Counted from the stretch's first letter, positions 35,201-50,200 are shown. The stretch is DNA of 64,000 nucleotides from Rhineura floridana (GCF_030035675.1 NC_084489.1:12785001-12849000); one strand, 5' to 3'. The notes: generated by a model from the sequence alone, not told the origin. A program made the numbers and translations.

Positions 35201-38200
35201 GACAAGCAACTAAGGTAAACTCAGAGCAAATCCACTGAAATCAATGCATTTGTCCATTGTCTTCAGTGGCTCTAAATTGGATATCACCCTGACTATATGA
35301 TAGAGTTTTTTAGAAAAAGTTTTAACTGATGTCTAATTTTGAGGACCCATGTTGGATGCCTTTGCGTATGTGCTTTGGAGGTGGCTGCTGCTGTTTTTCA
35401 TTGGAGAAGGCATGTACGGGAAGCAAGCATCTTTTTGGGGTGAGGTAAAAGTAGCATCTGTAATTTCCTGGTTATATGTCTAAAGTTACATCTAGCTTGT
35501 TACAATTTGCAGTTTAAAAATCCTTAACAATTCCCTTGCTTGTATTTGGGTAATTTATTGTAATTGACTGAATGCTTCAGGCGTATTTGAAAGCTGGAGC
35601 AGCAAAAGTGCTTAGACCATTTCAAAGCTTGAATAATCACGTATCAGTTTTGTAAGTGTAGGGATATGAAAGTTTCTATGCTTGCTGTTAATAAGTTGAA
35701 AAATCTGAGCTGTATTTCTCCATATTCAAGCCCTTTTCCTCAGCCCTTCCAGAATGTACAATAATTAATTTATTCCCAACAATCACATCCTTGGACTGCA
35801 TCACAAATTGCATGCTTCTTTCCCATGGAAAAGCCACAATAGTTGAATTTATGTTCTAAACCGTTTCTACCCTTGTCTTTAGTCAAGTGCCCATTAAAAA
35901 CAGTCTTTCCTCAGCATTTCCCTTTTCCCCCTTTACAAGCTACTGTTCTCTACGTCTTTTATGATACATTCTTCACTGAGTAAACCAGTAATTAATATTC
36001 CTTTGAATTTTTTCGTAATCTAGAATTACAAAACAGCTTGAGCAATCTTCTCTTTGTCCCTCCCTCTTTTGAGCAGGGAAAGAAACCATAGAGCAGTTGG
36101 CTTAGCACTACGTGTGAACTAGCACTTGTGCTTTTTACCTTGAAACAAATCATAAGTGAAAGCCAAGGTTTGTTCTTGGCTTCTTGCTCATAGTTTGTTT
36201 GGGTCTTTTAGTTGTGAATCCCCTAATTCAGTGGTTAGTAAAATGTGGTCTGGGGACACCACAACAGAATAACAGAGGGGAATGCTGAAGGATAGCAATT
36301 TTTTATTTATTTTTAAATGTATATACTGCTTGATTGTAAATATCTTTCTGTTCTATCCCTGCATCCTTCAGATACAACCCACTTTTCAACAGACATTTTA
36401 AAATGTCAGCTTTACTCTTAAAAGTCAATTGTAGTGGAAACCAATGGCCATGGAGGACAGCTGAAGCAGTTGTGGGCCAGGAACCAAACTTTTTTGAGTT
36501 TTCTGTGCATAATGTGCCTTTCCCCCCCCTCACCAATTCTGACAGCAAGCCCCTGTATATAAAACATGAAAAGCTGCTGCCAGAAGGAAAAATCTCTAGG
36601 GTAGCATTGTATTTCTCTTATAATTTGTAGCAATTTATTATGTTGCTTGTTTCATTTGTGTGCTTTCTTTCCTCAGTAATTAACACTTTTTTGCATCCAT
36701 TGTCTAAGAATATGACCATCTTTACGGTTATTTTTTTCTGAGTGGATGGAAAGTCTGTGAAGTCGGGAATAACTTGTGCCCTCTATGAATCCTCAAATGC
36801 TTTCTTGGCATTGGTAACTTAATATGTTATAGATATAAAGATAAGCTGCTTCATACTTCCTCTCTAGCCTATGGAAAATAAAGCAGAGCCAAAATGGGGG
36901 AGGGGGCACTTTTCACTGAAGGTTTTGTGGGCTGTGGGCTTCTGGCAATTTTTGGTGTGTGTATATGCAAATGACAGAAATGTTTGCCCGTTCAGATACC
37001 ACTGCTGACTGGACAGCAAACGTGACACAAATAGCACCACAGTTTTGGGGGGAGGTGTCAAGAGATACTTAGGGAACTCTTTACCTCCCTCAAAAGCACT
37101 GTGTATGTGGACAAATAATCTAGCACAGCAGTAATTGAGATCTTTTCTATTGATGCATCATGAATATTTAAACCTGCCTGTGCCCCTTAGGCTGCAGTAT
37201 TTGCACATATCTTTAGGCCTAGTTGCTGTGTAAGATCCACATCTAAATGAGTGCTGTGGTATAAGCATATGTGTGAAAGTTTGCTTCTTTTGTTCTGGAT
37301 TTTTCTGCTGAGATTATGAGAGATTATAATAATGAAGGGAATCCTGCTAACCTAAGAGGTTCACCTATGCTAATTAAATGGTTGCGGTTTTTTTGTACTA
37401 GTAGTGGGATGTCTGAAATGGAAGGTTAAAGAGGACAAATTTTAGCTAAGGAGCATTAAAAAAGTAAATCATTTGGCATTTATAGGCTCAATGGGTTTGA
37501 TTTAAGCACACACGAACAGTGTAATTCCAAATTATTAACAAATACTGAAACAAGTATTTTAAAATAATTTAAAAATCATGGTTCTGTTAATCCCCTAGAT
37601 GGCAGCATATATATATATATATATATATATAGCAGTGGACTATAAGACAGTTTTGAAAGCAACAAACAGAACTTCACTCAAGCTTGCTCTGGATCCCTAT
37701 AAGGATTCCGTTAATCACCTAATATATATATATAAACGTAATTGTGATTAACAAAACAGAGGTTTTTATTGTATTAACAAAACGTTTCAGCTTCCGCCTT
37801 CATCAGCTGCTAACATACAAATGCTGTTACCAAGGTGGCAGTTATAGAGCTTTGAGGATGGAATGCTCAGAGGGGCTTCATTGGCAGAAGCTAAGTAGTG
37901 GTGGTACTGTCCTCCAGGTTCAGGCCATGTGGTGCCAATGTGTCCAGAGAGTAAATCCAAAAGTTCTCCCTTTTGGTCAATGCTGCTGGATCTGCTGGCA
38001 TCTCTATCGCTGTAATGGAAAAGTCCAACAGGCTGTGACCCTCGATGTTAAATATATATAGTCTGTCATAGATCTCCGGTTTTTATATATACAATTTATA
38101 TAATTATGAATAATTACCTTGATAATTCTCTGGATTTATTTCCATCCTTTACCATGGTCCCTAGACTCTGGTTCAGTATGAGACAGCTGTTCATGGTTCA

Positions 38201-41200
38201 GATGTAGATATCAACATCAAAGTTTGTGTAACAGCTATTGTAGCCTGTGCAACTTGGTTCAAGCCATCCAAATTGTGCCAGAATGCATTGGAACGGTCTT
38301 CCCTTTAAATCTAAGTCTTAGTTGCTAAAATAGCTATAAGAATTGGATATAAATATGTGGGACATCAATACAAATGCCAGTCTTTTTCTTCTACTGCTCC
38401 TAGCTCTTCCAAGTGGACAGGGTTTTTCCTGAGGTTCTCCTGACCTTCAGGAGCTTTTCAGCTGCAGCAAGAGGCTGCATTGGGGAGGAGGGAGCAGAAA
38501 ATCTCCATTGCATGAGTGGGTGTCTGCTCACATAATTTTGGATACCAGCCTGTGAATGTGCTAGGCTTAATTTCATTATTTTGCCTGAGACAATGAGCTG
38601 GTTTGGATGTCACCATAAAGCATGATTTACTGTTACAGGAACAAGTTGCAGTGAACCATAGGGTCATACGCTGTCCTCTTCATCTGGAGAGGTATTGGAA
38701 GTTTTAGTTTCTGTTTTTTTTATCAGCTGCAGCTTGATGTTTTTCCAATGCCCAACAAACTTTGTTTTGAAATTGATTTGTTTCAAACAAACCTCAGTTG
38801 AGATTAATCATTTTGTCAAGGATAAACTGATTAATAACAATAAAAAAGTTTCTGATCTCCTTGAGGCCATGCTAGACGGGAGAGGGAGTGTAGTGTGCAA
38901 GTCCAGTTCTTGCTGCAGCTTGTTCTTGTCGCAATAAACCATAGTATATTGTGATGTTGGAACTTGCCCAATCTTAGCATGGCAAAACCTTGCCTTTTCT
39001 ATTTTTATAGTCTCTTCTTAGATATTTCTTTTTGCTTTATACAAATATAAGAAATGCAACTTCCAAAGGCAGAGCATACATGACTTTTAACTTTTCCCCA
39101 TATGGAAAGCACTTGGCTGTCTTCTGTGCTTTATAAGTTGGTGTAAGTGAAATGTAAGTGAAATACATTCAGCCACGCACATGGGGGAGTTACTACATGA
39201 ATCTGGGGACCACTTCTGATCTTGTACATGCAGAGTGTTCTTCCTAAGAATTATTCTCTTATCTGGCATTTTGATGGAAACTTCTGTTATGACTCACAAA
39301 GTAAACTATGTTTTTATTTGGTAGCTAAACCTAGAGAAACATGTTTCTACCTCTAAAGATTGTAAGACCTGTTACTTTCCTTCCCCCCACCCCCAGTGGG
39401 AACAGGTTTGGAGGACTACTTACAGTGGCATGCTACTTTTTCAACCATGGAGAGGTAGGTACGTAGTATAAAGTCAGATAATTTGATAATGTTGATAATC
39501 CTGACAGTAAAATGCCTAGGTTTAAAACACAAAGTGTCTTAAAAAGCTGGAAGGTTGAATGTCTCCTAGGTTGCTGGTCACTATTCCCTTATTTACGATG
39601 CTGCTTGCATATGGACAACTCCTGCAATGTGCATCGTGTCCATGTTTACTTGGAAGTAAGTCCCACCAATTTTAGCAGAACTAGCAGAGCTCACTCCCAA
39701 GTAACTGTAAACTAATCAAGAATAAAAAGTGGAAAAGGTTTTTTGTATTTCTGCGAACTTTGGAGCTTCATCAAACCTGTTGATATTATTTATTTATTTA
39801 TTAAATGTATATCCAACCTTTCCTCAAAGGGTCAAAATGGAATATATTTTCCACTTTGTATGGATGGTGCCATTTTGTCTACATAAGGACTGGCGTTAGA
39901 GTTGCAGCCCTAACAGCAAGCATGTAAAACCAGCCCATAGTATACGTCTCCAATCAACTGAACACTTTCCCAAACCGAGGAGTTCGTTCAGGAAGGCAGG
40001 ACAAGCTTAATGAATTGTCAAGATAGCTTCTTAGTAGGGGCCCTGCTTGTTGCTGCCGTTGTTCTTACTTACGGAAACTTGGAGGTGACTGTAGGAAGGA
40101 GCTCAAGCGAAGCTGCAGGCTCCCACACTCCCTTATTACCCCTCCTCCACAGCCAGGAGAAGGACTTACACAGCATTTAGTTTTGCTTTCATAGAATTCT
40201 GGCTTGTCGTCATGTAGGAACCAGAGATGGTAAGTTAAAACAAACTCTGGTTAGTTATGCAAATTAGTTTCATAACCTATGGTTTGAAGTAGGCTTGCGT
40301 TGAAACTGACTACAGCTTAGAATCATAGAATCATAGATTAGTAGAGTTGGAAGGGGCCTATAAAGCCATCAAGTCCAACCCCCTGCTCAATGCAGGAATC
40401 CTAATCAAAGCATTCCCGACAGATGGCTGTCAGGCTGCCTCTTGAGTGCCTCCAGTGTTGGAGAGCCGACTACCTCTCTAGGTCATTCGTTCCATTGTCG
40501 TATGGCTCTAACAGTTAGGAAATTTTTCGTGATGTTCAGATGAAATCTGGCTTCCAGCAACTTGAGCCCATTATTCCGTGTCCTGCACTCTGGGACAATT
40601 GAGAAGAGATCCTGGCCCTCGTCTATGTGACAACCTTTCATGTACTTGAAGAGTGCTATCATATCTCCCCTCAGTCTTCTCTTCTCAAGGCTAAACATGC
40701 CCAGTTCTTTCATAGGGCTTTGTTTCCAGTCCCCAACCATCCTTGTTGCCTTCCTTTGAACCTGTTTCAGTTTGTCTGCATCCTTCTTGAAGTGTGGAGA
40801 CCAGAACTGGATGTAGTATTCAAGATGAGGCCTAACCAGTGCTGAATAGAGGGGAACTAATAGCTCATACGATTTGGAAACTATACTTCTGTTAATGCAG
40901 CCTAATATGGCATTTGCCTTTTTTGCAGCCACATCACACTGTCGGCTCATATTCAGCTTGTGATCAACAACAATTCCAAGATCCTTCTCACATGTTGTAT
41001 TGCTGAGCCAAGTATCCCCCATCTTATAACTGTGCATTTGGTTTCTTTTTCCTAAGTGTAGACCTTTGCATTTATCCCTGTTGAATTTCATTCTGTTGTT
41101 TTCAGCCCAATGTTCTAGCCTATCAGGGTCCCTTTGTATTTTGTTTCTGTCTTCCACACTATTAGCTATGCCTCCCAATTTTGTATCATCTGCAAATTTG

Positions 41201-44200
41201 ATAAGCATGGGATGAGGAAGTTGTTAATAAAATCGTTGAAAAGCACTGGGCCCAGGACTGAGCCCTGTGGTACCCCACTCGTTTCTTCCACCCAGTTTGA
41301 GAAGGAACCATTGATAAGTACTCTTTGAGTACGATTTTGTAGCCACCTGTGGATCCACCTGATAGTTGTTCCATCCAGCCCACATTTAGCTAGCTTGCTA
41401 ATCAGAATATCATGGGGCACTTTGTCAAAAGCTTTGCTGAAGTCGAGATATATTATGTCTTTTTTAAACACAAACTCTAATTTGTACATAACAATAAGTA
41501 TGAAACAAAATGCTATAGAAATCTTTTTCCCAGCTGTACAGGAGGAGGGAAGGGGGTGCAAGGGCTTTGCTCATGCTCATTCTAGCTTTTACTTTTGCAC
41601 TAAACTGTGGTTCAGCACTATGTGTGAATGTGGTCACGCTCTGATGTTTGACACAATATGACCTAGATGCTAGTATCCCATAAAATAATTTAACTACCTA
41701 CCTTACCCATGAAAGGAGGTGATGCCTGAGAAGAGCCTTTGCTGAAATTTTAAAGTGTGTGTTGTGGGTGCAGGAAGTTATGGAGAAGACTTTCTTTCAG
41801 TCATCTGTTCCTAAGATGGTTTTGCTTCTAACTTCCATATCTATTTAAATCCTAGTACTGATTCTTTCAAGTGCAAACCAAGTTCTTGATAAAAGACTTA
41901 ATAAACTACCTTTAATTTTGAGGCAACTCAAAAACAAGTAAAAGCTAACAGCAAAATAACAACAAACCAGATTAAAAAAATTATCTACCCATAACTGAAG
42001 AACATAGTAAAACAATTTCATCAAAACATTAAAACATCCATAATTTACATATATAATAAACAAGCCTGTTAAAACAGCATGTCAGTTAAAAAGTTTTTCA
42101 TAATACATTATTAAGGAAGTAATTTTTTGTTGCGAATGAACTAACATTTGCACGTTAATTCCTGTCTCCCTTCAAATATTCATCTTTACAAGAAGTCTAG
42201 AATTTTCCCCCATCTGTGTTCTTTGACGAAGAAAAAATCCCCACAACCTCTTGTAGCAATAGTATATTTTAACTATATGCACATATCTGCTTTTAAACCT
42301 AACAGGAAAATAACATTTCCTGTCACTGCTCCTACATTTTCTTTTCTGTTTTGTTCCCAGATATTGCAGTCTTCTATCTTTCACACCTGGTTCTTTTAAT
42401 ATTTAAAAGAATATTATATTACTTAACTGGCTTGACTATCTATTCAGAGCTAGAAAATATTTTTCCCTAAGAGTGTTATCAAGCCAATATGGCAGTGAGT
42501 GAATGAAGGTGATTGTCTTGTTCATTATCAAACTGACAGGTTACTGTGTTCTAGTCATTTTCATCTGTGCGCTGCTGTTGGTACTGGTATCCAAGGAAAA
42601 TACTGAATGCAGAGAATGTGTCCTAGTTGCACAGATGTAAAAAATCCATTAGTTCCTGTTGACAGCCAAGAGGAGGAAAATATTAAGTCCTTTTGAAGTG
42701 AGTGGAGTTTTCATCTATGTAAACATGCTTAACATTGTGTTGGAAGTTTTGTCAATGAAGTTGCAGTATACAAATTAGTAAAATAAAAATCAAAGCACAG
42801 TTCTCAGGGCAGATTACAAACAAACATAACAGTAACATCTATCTTAAAATAATAAAACAGCAAATTCAAGCAGTATTTAACAGTTATTGAATTGAAAAGG
42901 TTTGAGAAATTAAAAATAATCTCCTGATGCTAAAAGGATAATGGTGTAGATGCGAAGTGAGCCAAAGTCAGGGCACCATAAGCAACAAGGCTCTGTCTGG
43001 GCACTACCCACTTCACTTCAGAAGGTGGGTAAATTAGGACGAGAGCTTGTGAATATGAGCTGAGTGCATATAGTATCAAATTCATTTAACTATAAAGATT
43101 TTAATAATTCATCTTACTTGGCTTCTGGAAACAGAATCAAACATTTAGCGTTAAGTCTGTTAAACATTCACATGTATCATTCTGTCTCACTTCGGAAGTG
43201 AAATGGGATCACCAAAAATAAAAAAGTGATTTATACATTCTTGCGGAATTTCCTAGGTTTGCAGATGTGTATATGTGTTTATAAGCTGAAAATTATTTTA
43301 AAGAAACTTGAGCCACTAGAATCTGTAGAATGCTGGGGTTGTAACTTGGGGAGGGGAAAGAACTGAGTGAGGGAGAGAGAAAAGAAAGGGAATTGATCTG
43401 CTCAAGCCCTTACGTGGCTTAACAAATGTCTAAGAGTTGGGGATCAAAGCTGGAGAGTGGATGTATGCCATACATTTAAACTGAAGAGGAGCAAATGCTA
43501 CTAAATTCTTTCTCCCTCCTACCATCAGTAGCTCAAGCTGAAATTATTGCAAGGCTCAACACGTTAAAAATCCTTCTAGAAAGCAGACGGATTTTTCCTG
43601 TAAAAGAGGGTTGCAATGAGATAGCAAGCACTAAAAGACCAGAACCTGAGACTCTAAATGCTAACCACCATACAGAGCCACAGAACACTACTATTGGATT
43701 AGTCGAATTTACTAAAACTAGCTGCCCTGTTCAGATTTCTGCAGAAATGAATTGGATGGCTCCGAATACGTCTCAGTCCTTTACCAACCAGGAACGACTG
43801 TCTCCTTCCAAACCAGGAGTAGTTCTCTATGAAACTCCCTCATGGACAGATATGAGATGGCTTAATGAGAATGAGGAGGGATCCCCACAGAAGATTGGCA
43901 GTGTCAAGAACTGTTGGCTAAAATCCTCGAAGCCAATAATCTCTAATAGCAGAATTGACCCAACTTTAGAGAAAATTACCCCTATTGAGCCCTTCATGGA
44001 GTTACCATCTGTCTCAAAGATAATGCAGAACTCTCTTCCTCTTCATTTTGTAACAACTTGACAAACATCTAAGCATCCTATGACACAATTGGTAATTCTG
44101 TCTTGGAACATCTCTGGTTGGAAGAATAAATCTTCCGATCCATCTTTTTTGGGTTACCTTAAAAAATATGACGTCATTCTTCTCCAGGAGACTTGAGCCT

Positions 44201-47200
44201 GTGAGGAAATCCATATGAATGGGTATGCGTCTTACGTGCTGGCTGCAACCCCTAGCACTAAAGGTGGACGCCCCAAGGGTGGACTGACCCTGCTTGTTAC
44301 TACCAGATTGCATGCATTAATTACCAGTCTTGATCCCCTGGTAGGGTTAGCTACTTTGATAGTAATCAATTTCAAGTGGGCTTGGATTCTGCTTATTAAT
44401 GTCTATCTACCCCCTTGCCAACAAAATAAACCAGCGAAGGCTATGATGCTGAGACTTGAGGAGTACATCACCAAGGTGACAAATTTATTTCCGGCTGCTA
44501 TGGTTATGCTGGCGGGAGATTTCAATGCCAGAATAGGCCCGAGTGATGAAGTCCTTTATTCACGTTTTAAGGAACTTCTGCCAGCAACAGAAGGTGCTTT
44601 CGATATTCCGATTAGACATTCAAAAGATCAAGGCACCAATTATCTTGGGCTCTTACCTGATGCAAATGCTGAACAATCTGAATTTGATATTGGTAAATGG
44701 GCAAGTAGAGGGAGATTTTAAGGGAGAATTCACCTACCTATCCGGTACTAGAGCTTCCACTATCGATTTTTTTATAGTCTCTTGGGAGCTCCTACACGCC
44801 ATGTCCTTGTGTCAAGTGGACATTCGCCCTGAAAGCGACCACCTACCGTTAGCTCTTACCCTATCTTATGATAATCAAATCAGATATATTGAGCAAGAAC
44901 TAACTCTGGGTGCGGAAATTGAAAGGCGAGCCACACGTATTAGATGGTCGACTTATTTAGAATCCGACCTTAAAGATCTGTTAAATTCTGAAAGCTGTCT
45001 TCTAATGTGTGAGGCGCTTATTGCTGCAAATTCTGCATATTCTGTTCTTAATACTCTCCAACAATTGATTCAGGTTCTTCAAAAGAGCTTATTTTCTAAA
45101 CCTAAGACTTTTAGACCTATTTTTCGATCGAAACCCTGGTTTGATCATGAATGCGTGGCCCAGAAGAACCTCCTTATTACAAAATACAGAGAGTATAGAA
45201 ATAATAACTCCCCACAATTACTGATAAACTGGTTGGAGGAGAAGAAATGCTATAAACATCTAATTAAAGCTAAAAAGTCTCTAGCTCAAAAAGAAGATTG
45301 GCAACGTTTACTGAAAGCATCTACATCTAAGGATACACTTACCTTTTGGAAAATGGTAGCCAAAGGATGGCCCAATCTCTCAGTTAACTTGGAATATCAT
45401 ATACCTGTGACTACTTGGGAAGATTATTTCACTAAAATCTCTGTGAATGATCAGATATTCCATCTTCCACCCAAGCCAAACGACCACAATTTCCCTGAAT
45501 GGCCTCCTGTTACACCTAAAGAAATTATTGGCCTAATTGCCAAACTGAAACCAGGCAAAGCACCAGGGTCGGATAATATTCCACCAGAAGTATTTAAAAA
45601 CAACGTGGATTGGTGGGCACCAGTTTTAACTACCCTATTTACATGTATAGACTCTGACGTCTCTATTCCAAAAGACTGGGACCTGGCAATAATTATCCCC
45701 ATCTTTAAAAAGGGCAACAGAGCGGATCCGGCTAACTATAGACCGATCAGTTTGCTAAACATTATCAGCAAGATTTATGCCACCCATTTAAGTGAGAAGC
45801 TCCTAACCTGGATGGAACAGGAAAATATCCTGGCTGAAGAACAGGCGGGATTTAGAGCTGGCCGTTCCACGATGGACCATGGTTTGGTCCTACAGCACCT
45901 AATAGAAAAATATGCATCACCCTCTGGAGGGGCTCTTTATGCTGCATTCATAGACTTCAAATCAGCTTTCGATTCAGTGCCTAGACACAAACTTTGGGAG
46001 AAGTTGGAGACTACTAATATAGATAGACGCCTGCTCACACTAATACGTTGTTTATATGAATCTACCCACTTACATATTAGGTATAACAGAGCTGGACACC
46101 TATCAAGGTCAATTCCAACCTTTAAAGGTGTGAAACAAGGATGCGTTTTAGCTCCCTTGTTGTTTAATCTATATATTAACACCTTGGTTGAAACTCTTTC
46201 ACCAATAGGAACCCATTATCCTAGTTTGTGTAACAGGCCTATATCGATTCTATTGGGCTGAATAGCCCTATTGGGCTGAAACGATTGCTGAGCGCCCTTG
46301 CTAATTACTGCAAAAAGGAACTCCTGGAAATTAATCATGACAAGTCGAAAGTCTTGGTCTTTACCAGGAGGAGACTAAAACATCACTGGCAGATTAATAA
46401 TTACCCAATAGAACAGGTCACGACCTACAGATACCTTGAGATGGTATTCCATTCCTCAGGATCATGGCGAACTCAAATAAAAAAATGCTACTGCCAATGC
46501 ACACAAAACTGCAAGGGCGCTCCTCTCCTTTTATTATAATAAAGGAGGACAGCACATCCCCTCTGCTATTCAGATTTTTGTGGCCAAAGTAGACACACAA
46601 CTACTCTATGGTGCGCAAATTGGTGCCTATGATAACTATGCACCTTTTGAAACGGTCCAGATGAAATTTCTAAGATCGATCTTTGGCATTCCATCTTGTG
46701 TCCCCAATGCGATCCTTCGTTTAGAAGCAGGGGTTATTAAAATAAAAGCTCGCATATGGATGCTTAAAATTAAACTGTGGTTAAAACTGCTGTTTATGCC
46801 AATGGGGTTGGCCCCTTTAACGCTCTCTGATGTTTTCTGTTCCAAATGGAAAAAGTCTTTAACATTTATATTACAATCCATAGGGTTTTCTCTCCCTATG
46901 GTTTTGTCGTTCGGTTATTTTAAAGCAAAATCTTATATTCTTCAGAGAATTTATGATATCGAATTACAAACTCATCTAACTCGTGCTGCAGCTAACCCTG
47001 GACTTAGATATAATATAAGGCCATTTGCCCATGCTTATTATCTGATTTGACGGCCCCTAAACTTAGATCAGCGTTCACCCTTGCGAAATTGAATATACTA
47101 CCCTCTGCACTTTTGGAGGGCAGGTATAAGAAACCTGAATATGCTAAACGGGTATGCCCTTGCGATAATAGTACAGTGGAGTTGGTTGATCATGTTTTAC

Positions 47201-50200
47201 TTCACTGTCCATTTTACTGTGATTTCAGAACTGCCCTAATTACTCCAATTCTCCAAAGATTCCCTAACAGAGATGAAATATTCTATGTAGACGATCTTTT
47301 ATCAGATTGTAACCCCCATGTAACAGCTAAGGTAGCCTGTTTTTGTGCTGCTGCTATTTGTTTCAGGAAGTCCCTACATGTTTCTCAACTTTTATAAGAT
47401 CTATGTATTTATAGAGTGTAGATACTCTAAGCTGCAGGAGAAACTTACTCTTATACCAATTTTAGGGATACAGTGCTCTGCTCTCTATTGATAGCCTAAC
47501 AGCTAGAGTGTCTGTTTTTTAGATTGATAACAAATTTTAATATTTGTTGGTTTTATCCTTTTTTCTTTTTTTTTAATTTGAACTTTTTAGGATCTTTGGA
47601 TTTTAAGTCGTATTCTAACGATAATTGATGTTTGATGACCGTAATAAAGTTGTTGTTGTTGAACAGACTTTAAAATATATTAAAAACAAAACATCTTCAA
47701 AAAGATCTTTTTTAAAAAAAGCTTTAGAAACATCTTAAAAAGCAATTCCAACACAAATGCTGGGATAAGGTCTCTACTTAAAAGGCTTGTTGAAAGAGGA
47801 AGGTCTACAGTAGGCGCCAAAAAGATAACAGGGTGCCTGTCTAATATTTAAGGGGAAGGAATTTCAAAGGGTAGGTGCTACAACACTAAAGATCTACTTC
47901 CTATGTTGTGCAGAATGGACCTCCTGATAAGATGGTATCTGCAGGAGGCTCTCACCTGGAGGTCGCAGTGATCTGGGTATAGAAGGGGTAAGATGATCTT
48001 TCAGGTATCCTGCTCCCAAGCTATATAGGGCTTTGAACACCAAAACCAGAACCCTGAACTTTAGAAACCTTCTTCCATCCTTGCTTTCTAGCAATAAAGC
48101 AATTTTGGGAATGATCCCTGAACCAGAGCTAATTTAAAGTACCATATTGCATAGCAGGGGAAGCTTTCAGTATGATGGGAAAGAAAAAACACACATCGTT
48201 TTTCCTTGCCAGCCTTCTGTTAGACCCCACAGTTGCTACATGGCTCCTGTTTTTGACTGTTGGAAGCCCTGAACATAAATATTCCTATTTGGAGGTCAAG
48301 ATGCACTACAACATTTTATTGTGGGTTTCTATTTGTTCCTATATTATTTTTACAATTTCAGTAGATTACCTTTAAAGATTACTTAGCGTTTATTACTTGG
48401 AAATGTAAACTGCCAGTATATGCTAGTTATTTTTAAATTAGAAAATCCTCATAAGGAGAGTTTGAGCTAGTTTCAAAATAGTGCTAAACCATACTTTAGC
48501 ATTATGTGAATGAGTTGCACTGAACCTTGTATTTGTGCTCTCCCCCCTCTTCACTTCACATATGCAACAGAAAAGGAAAATGCCTACTTTCAACAAAAGA
48601 ATATTATTAACTAAAAGTGCTCATCCTAAAACAATATAAAAGACACAGCCTATGCTATCCAACTAAAAGATGAACCCTAATTAAGAACAAACTGCCTGGG
48701 TGAATAGCCTAAAGATTTATAGTGATGACACTAAGCATATCTCTTTGGAGAGAGCATTCCACAGTTGGAGAGCCTCCACTGAGAAGGCCAGATCTCGTTT
48801 TGCCCAGTCTCAGGTTAACTAGAATTTAACTTGCACATTGTGAACTTTTGCCCTTCCAGATATTGATGGACTCCAGCTTGCATCAGTTCTATTCAGCATG
48901 ATCATGGTCAGGGATAATGGGAATTTTAGTTCAAGATCATCTGGAGGGTCACATATTTCCTATTCCTGCTTTAAACTAACCAGAGTTTCTGATGTTTTGA
49001 TGTAATGGGGGACTCCTGTTTAGAATCAGATGCTTCTAATCTCCTGCTTCTGGTGTGCACCAGAGGAGGAGAGCTAAGGGGAGAGTGTGCAAACCCAAGG
49101 CTCTCCATAGTTCACGCATAAAAGACTAAACCATGATTTCAGATTGTATCTGAACCAGCCTGTTGTAAAAAATGTTGACACTTTCATATAAATTATTTGC
49201 TTAATAGCTGTCTCATTATTTAAATTTTCTTCTAGCTTTGTTCTGTAAATCAGTGTTCAACTGAGTGTACTCACAAATTATTTTAGTGCAAGACCACCAT
49301 ATCTTTAGAAACAAGTTCAACATCTACTAGTAAAGAAATCTGCTGAGCTTTAATTGAATCATATGTGAAACTGAATAGGAGTTTAACATGCCCGTGTTTA
49401 TGGGGTTGAAATCATGGGCACCCATCAGGGGGGCAGTTGCCTCTCCACCAATAAAACCTCCAATAATCCTTAGATTTCCAGCTTTTGTTAAAAAAAGAGT
49501 AAGTTCCTAGCATTTGTAGAACCTGAGATATAAGACAAAATGTGCAGGCACTATTTTTTCTAATTTTTTGTGAGAAATGAGCCTGCTTCATCCTTTCAGT
49601 GTTTTATACCACCACCACCTTTTGAAAGACCCCTGTAATCACCCATGGTTGAAATTGAGCATCTGGTTAACTAACAACACAATGTAGTCTTGCATGCCAG
49701 TAGCCTAGGGAGGCATGGCCATTACCTGCTTTAGGTTAATCTCTGTTTCATTGGCCTTTGTAAGCACTGCAGGCCCAAGACTAGCTGAAGGTTGAATTAA
49801 TGTAAAAATATGGAGGGTGGTATCCACCTAAGTTCTACTCAAAAGTAGACTAATCGAAATCAGTGGGTCTGTTATGTGATGCTATATGACTGATATTCCT
49901 ATATCACCAGGAACTAAAAATGCCGGAAAGAAAATTGAGCTGCATCATTTAATCTGTAAAATAATGGAAATTTCAGATATTTTTGCTATTTTGTTTGCGT
50001 TTACCACTCTGCGTCACTGTAATTCTCATTTCAGGTGAATTTGCCAAAGTTTAAGATGTCCAAAATATGCTGTTTTTATTCTTTAAGCATCGTTTTGTCT
50101 GCTCTTTGTCTTGTAATGCTGTTTCATGTATGTTTCATGTAATGCTGTTTCATGTATGAATTGCTAATGGATGTTTCCACATATTCAGTTTTGTTATTTG

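Larger units (their letters stand above)
33327..39396 (+). other. DPY19L1 intron 6
   Basis: About 6.1 kb. It contains an old LINE 3' fragment (33350-33780), an AAACCATGG-type copy (36085-36236), a (TA)n tract (37606-37631), a Penelope-like fragment (37735-38065) and another AAACCATGG-type copy (38588-38965). The stretches 33790-36080, 36240-37580 and 38100-38580 hold nothing I recognise. Confidence 0.85.

Noticed and set aside
43495-44061. Independent host gene of 188 codons
   Set aside because: It directly precedes a LINE endonuclease-RT ORF in the same orientation, as ORF1 does; no introns or host similarity.
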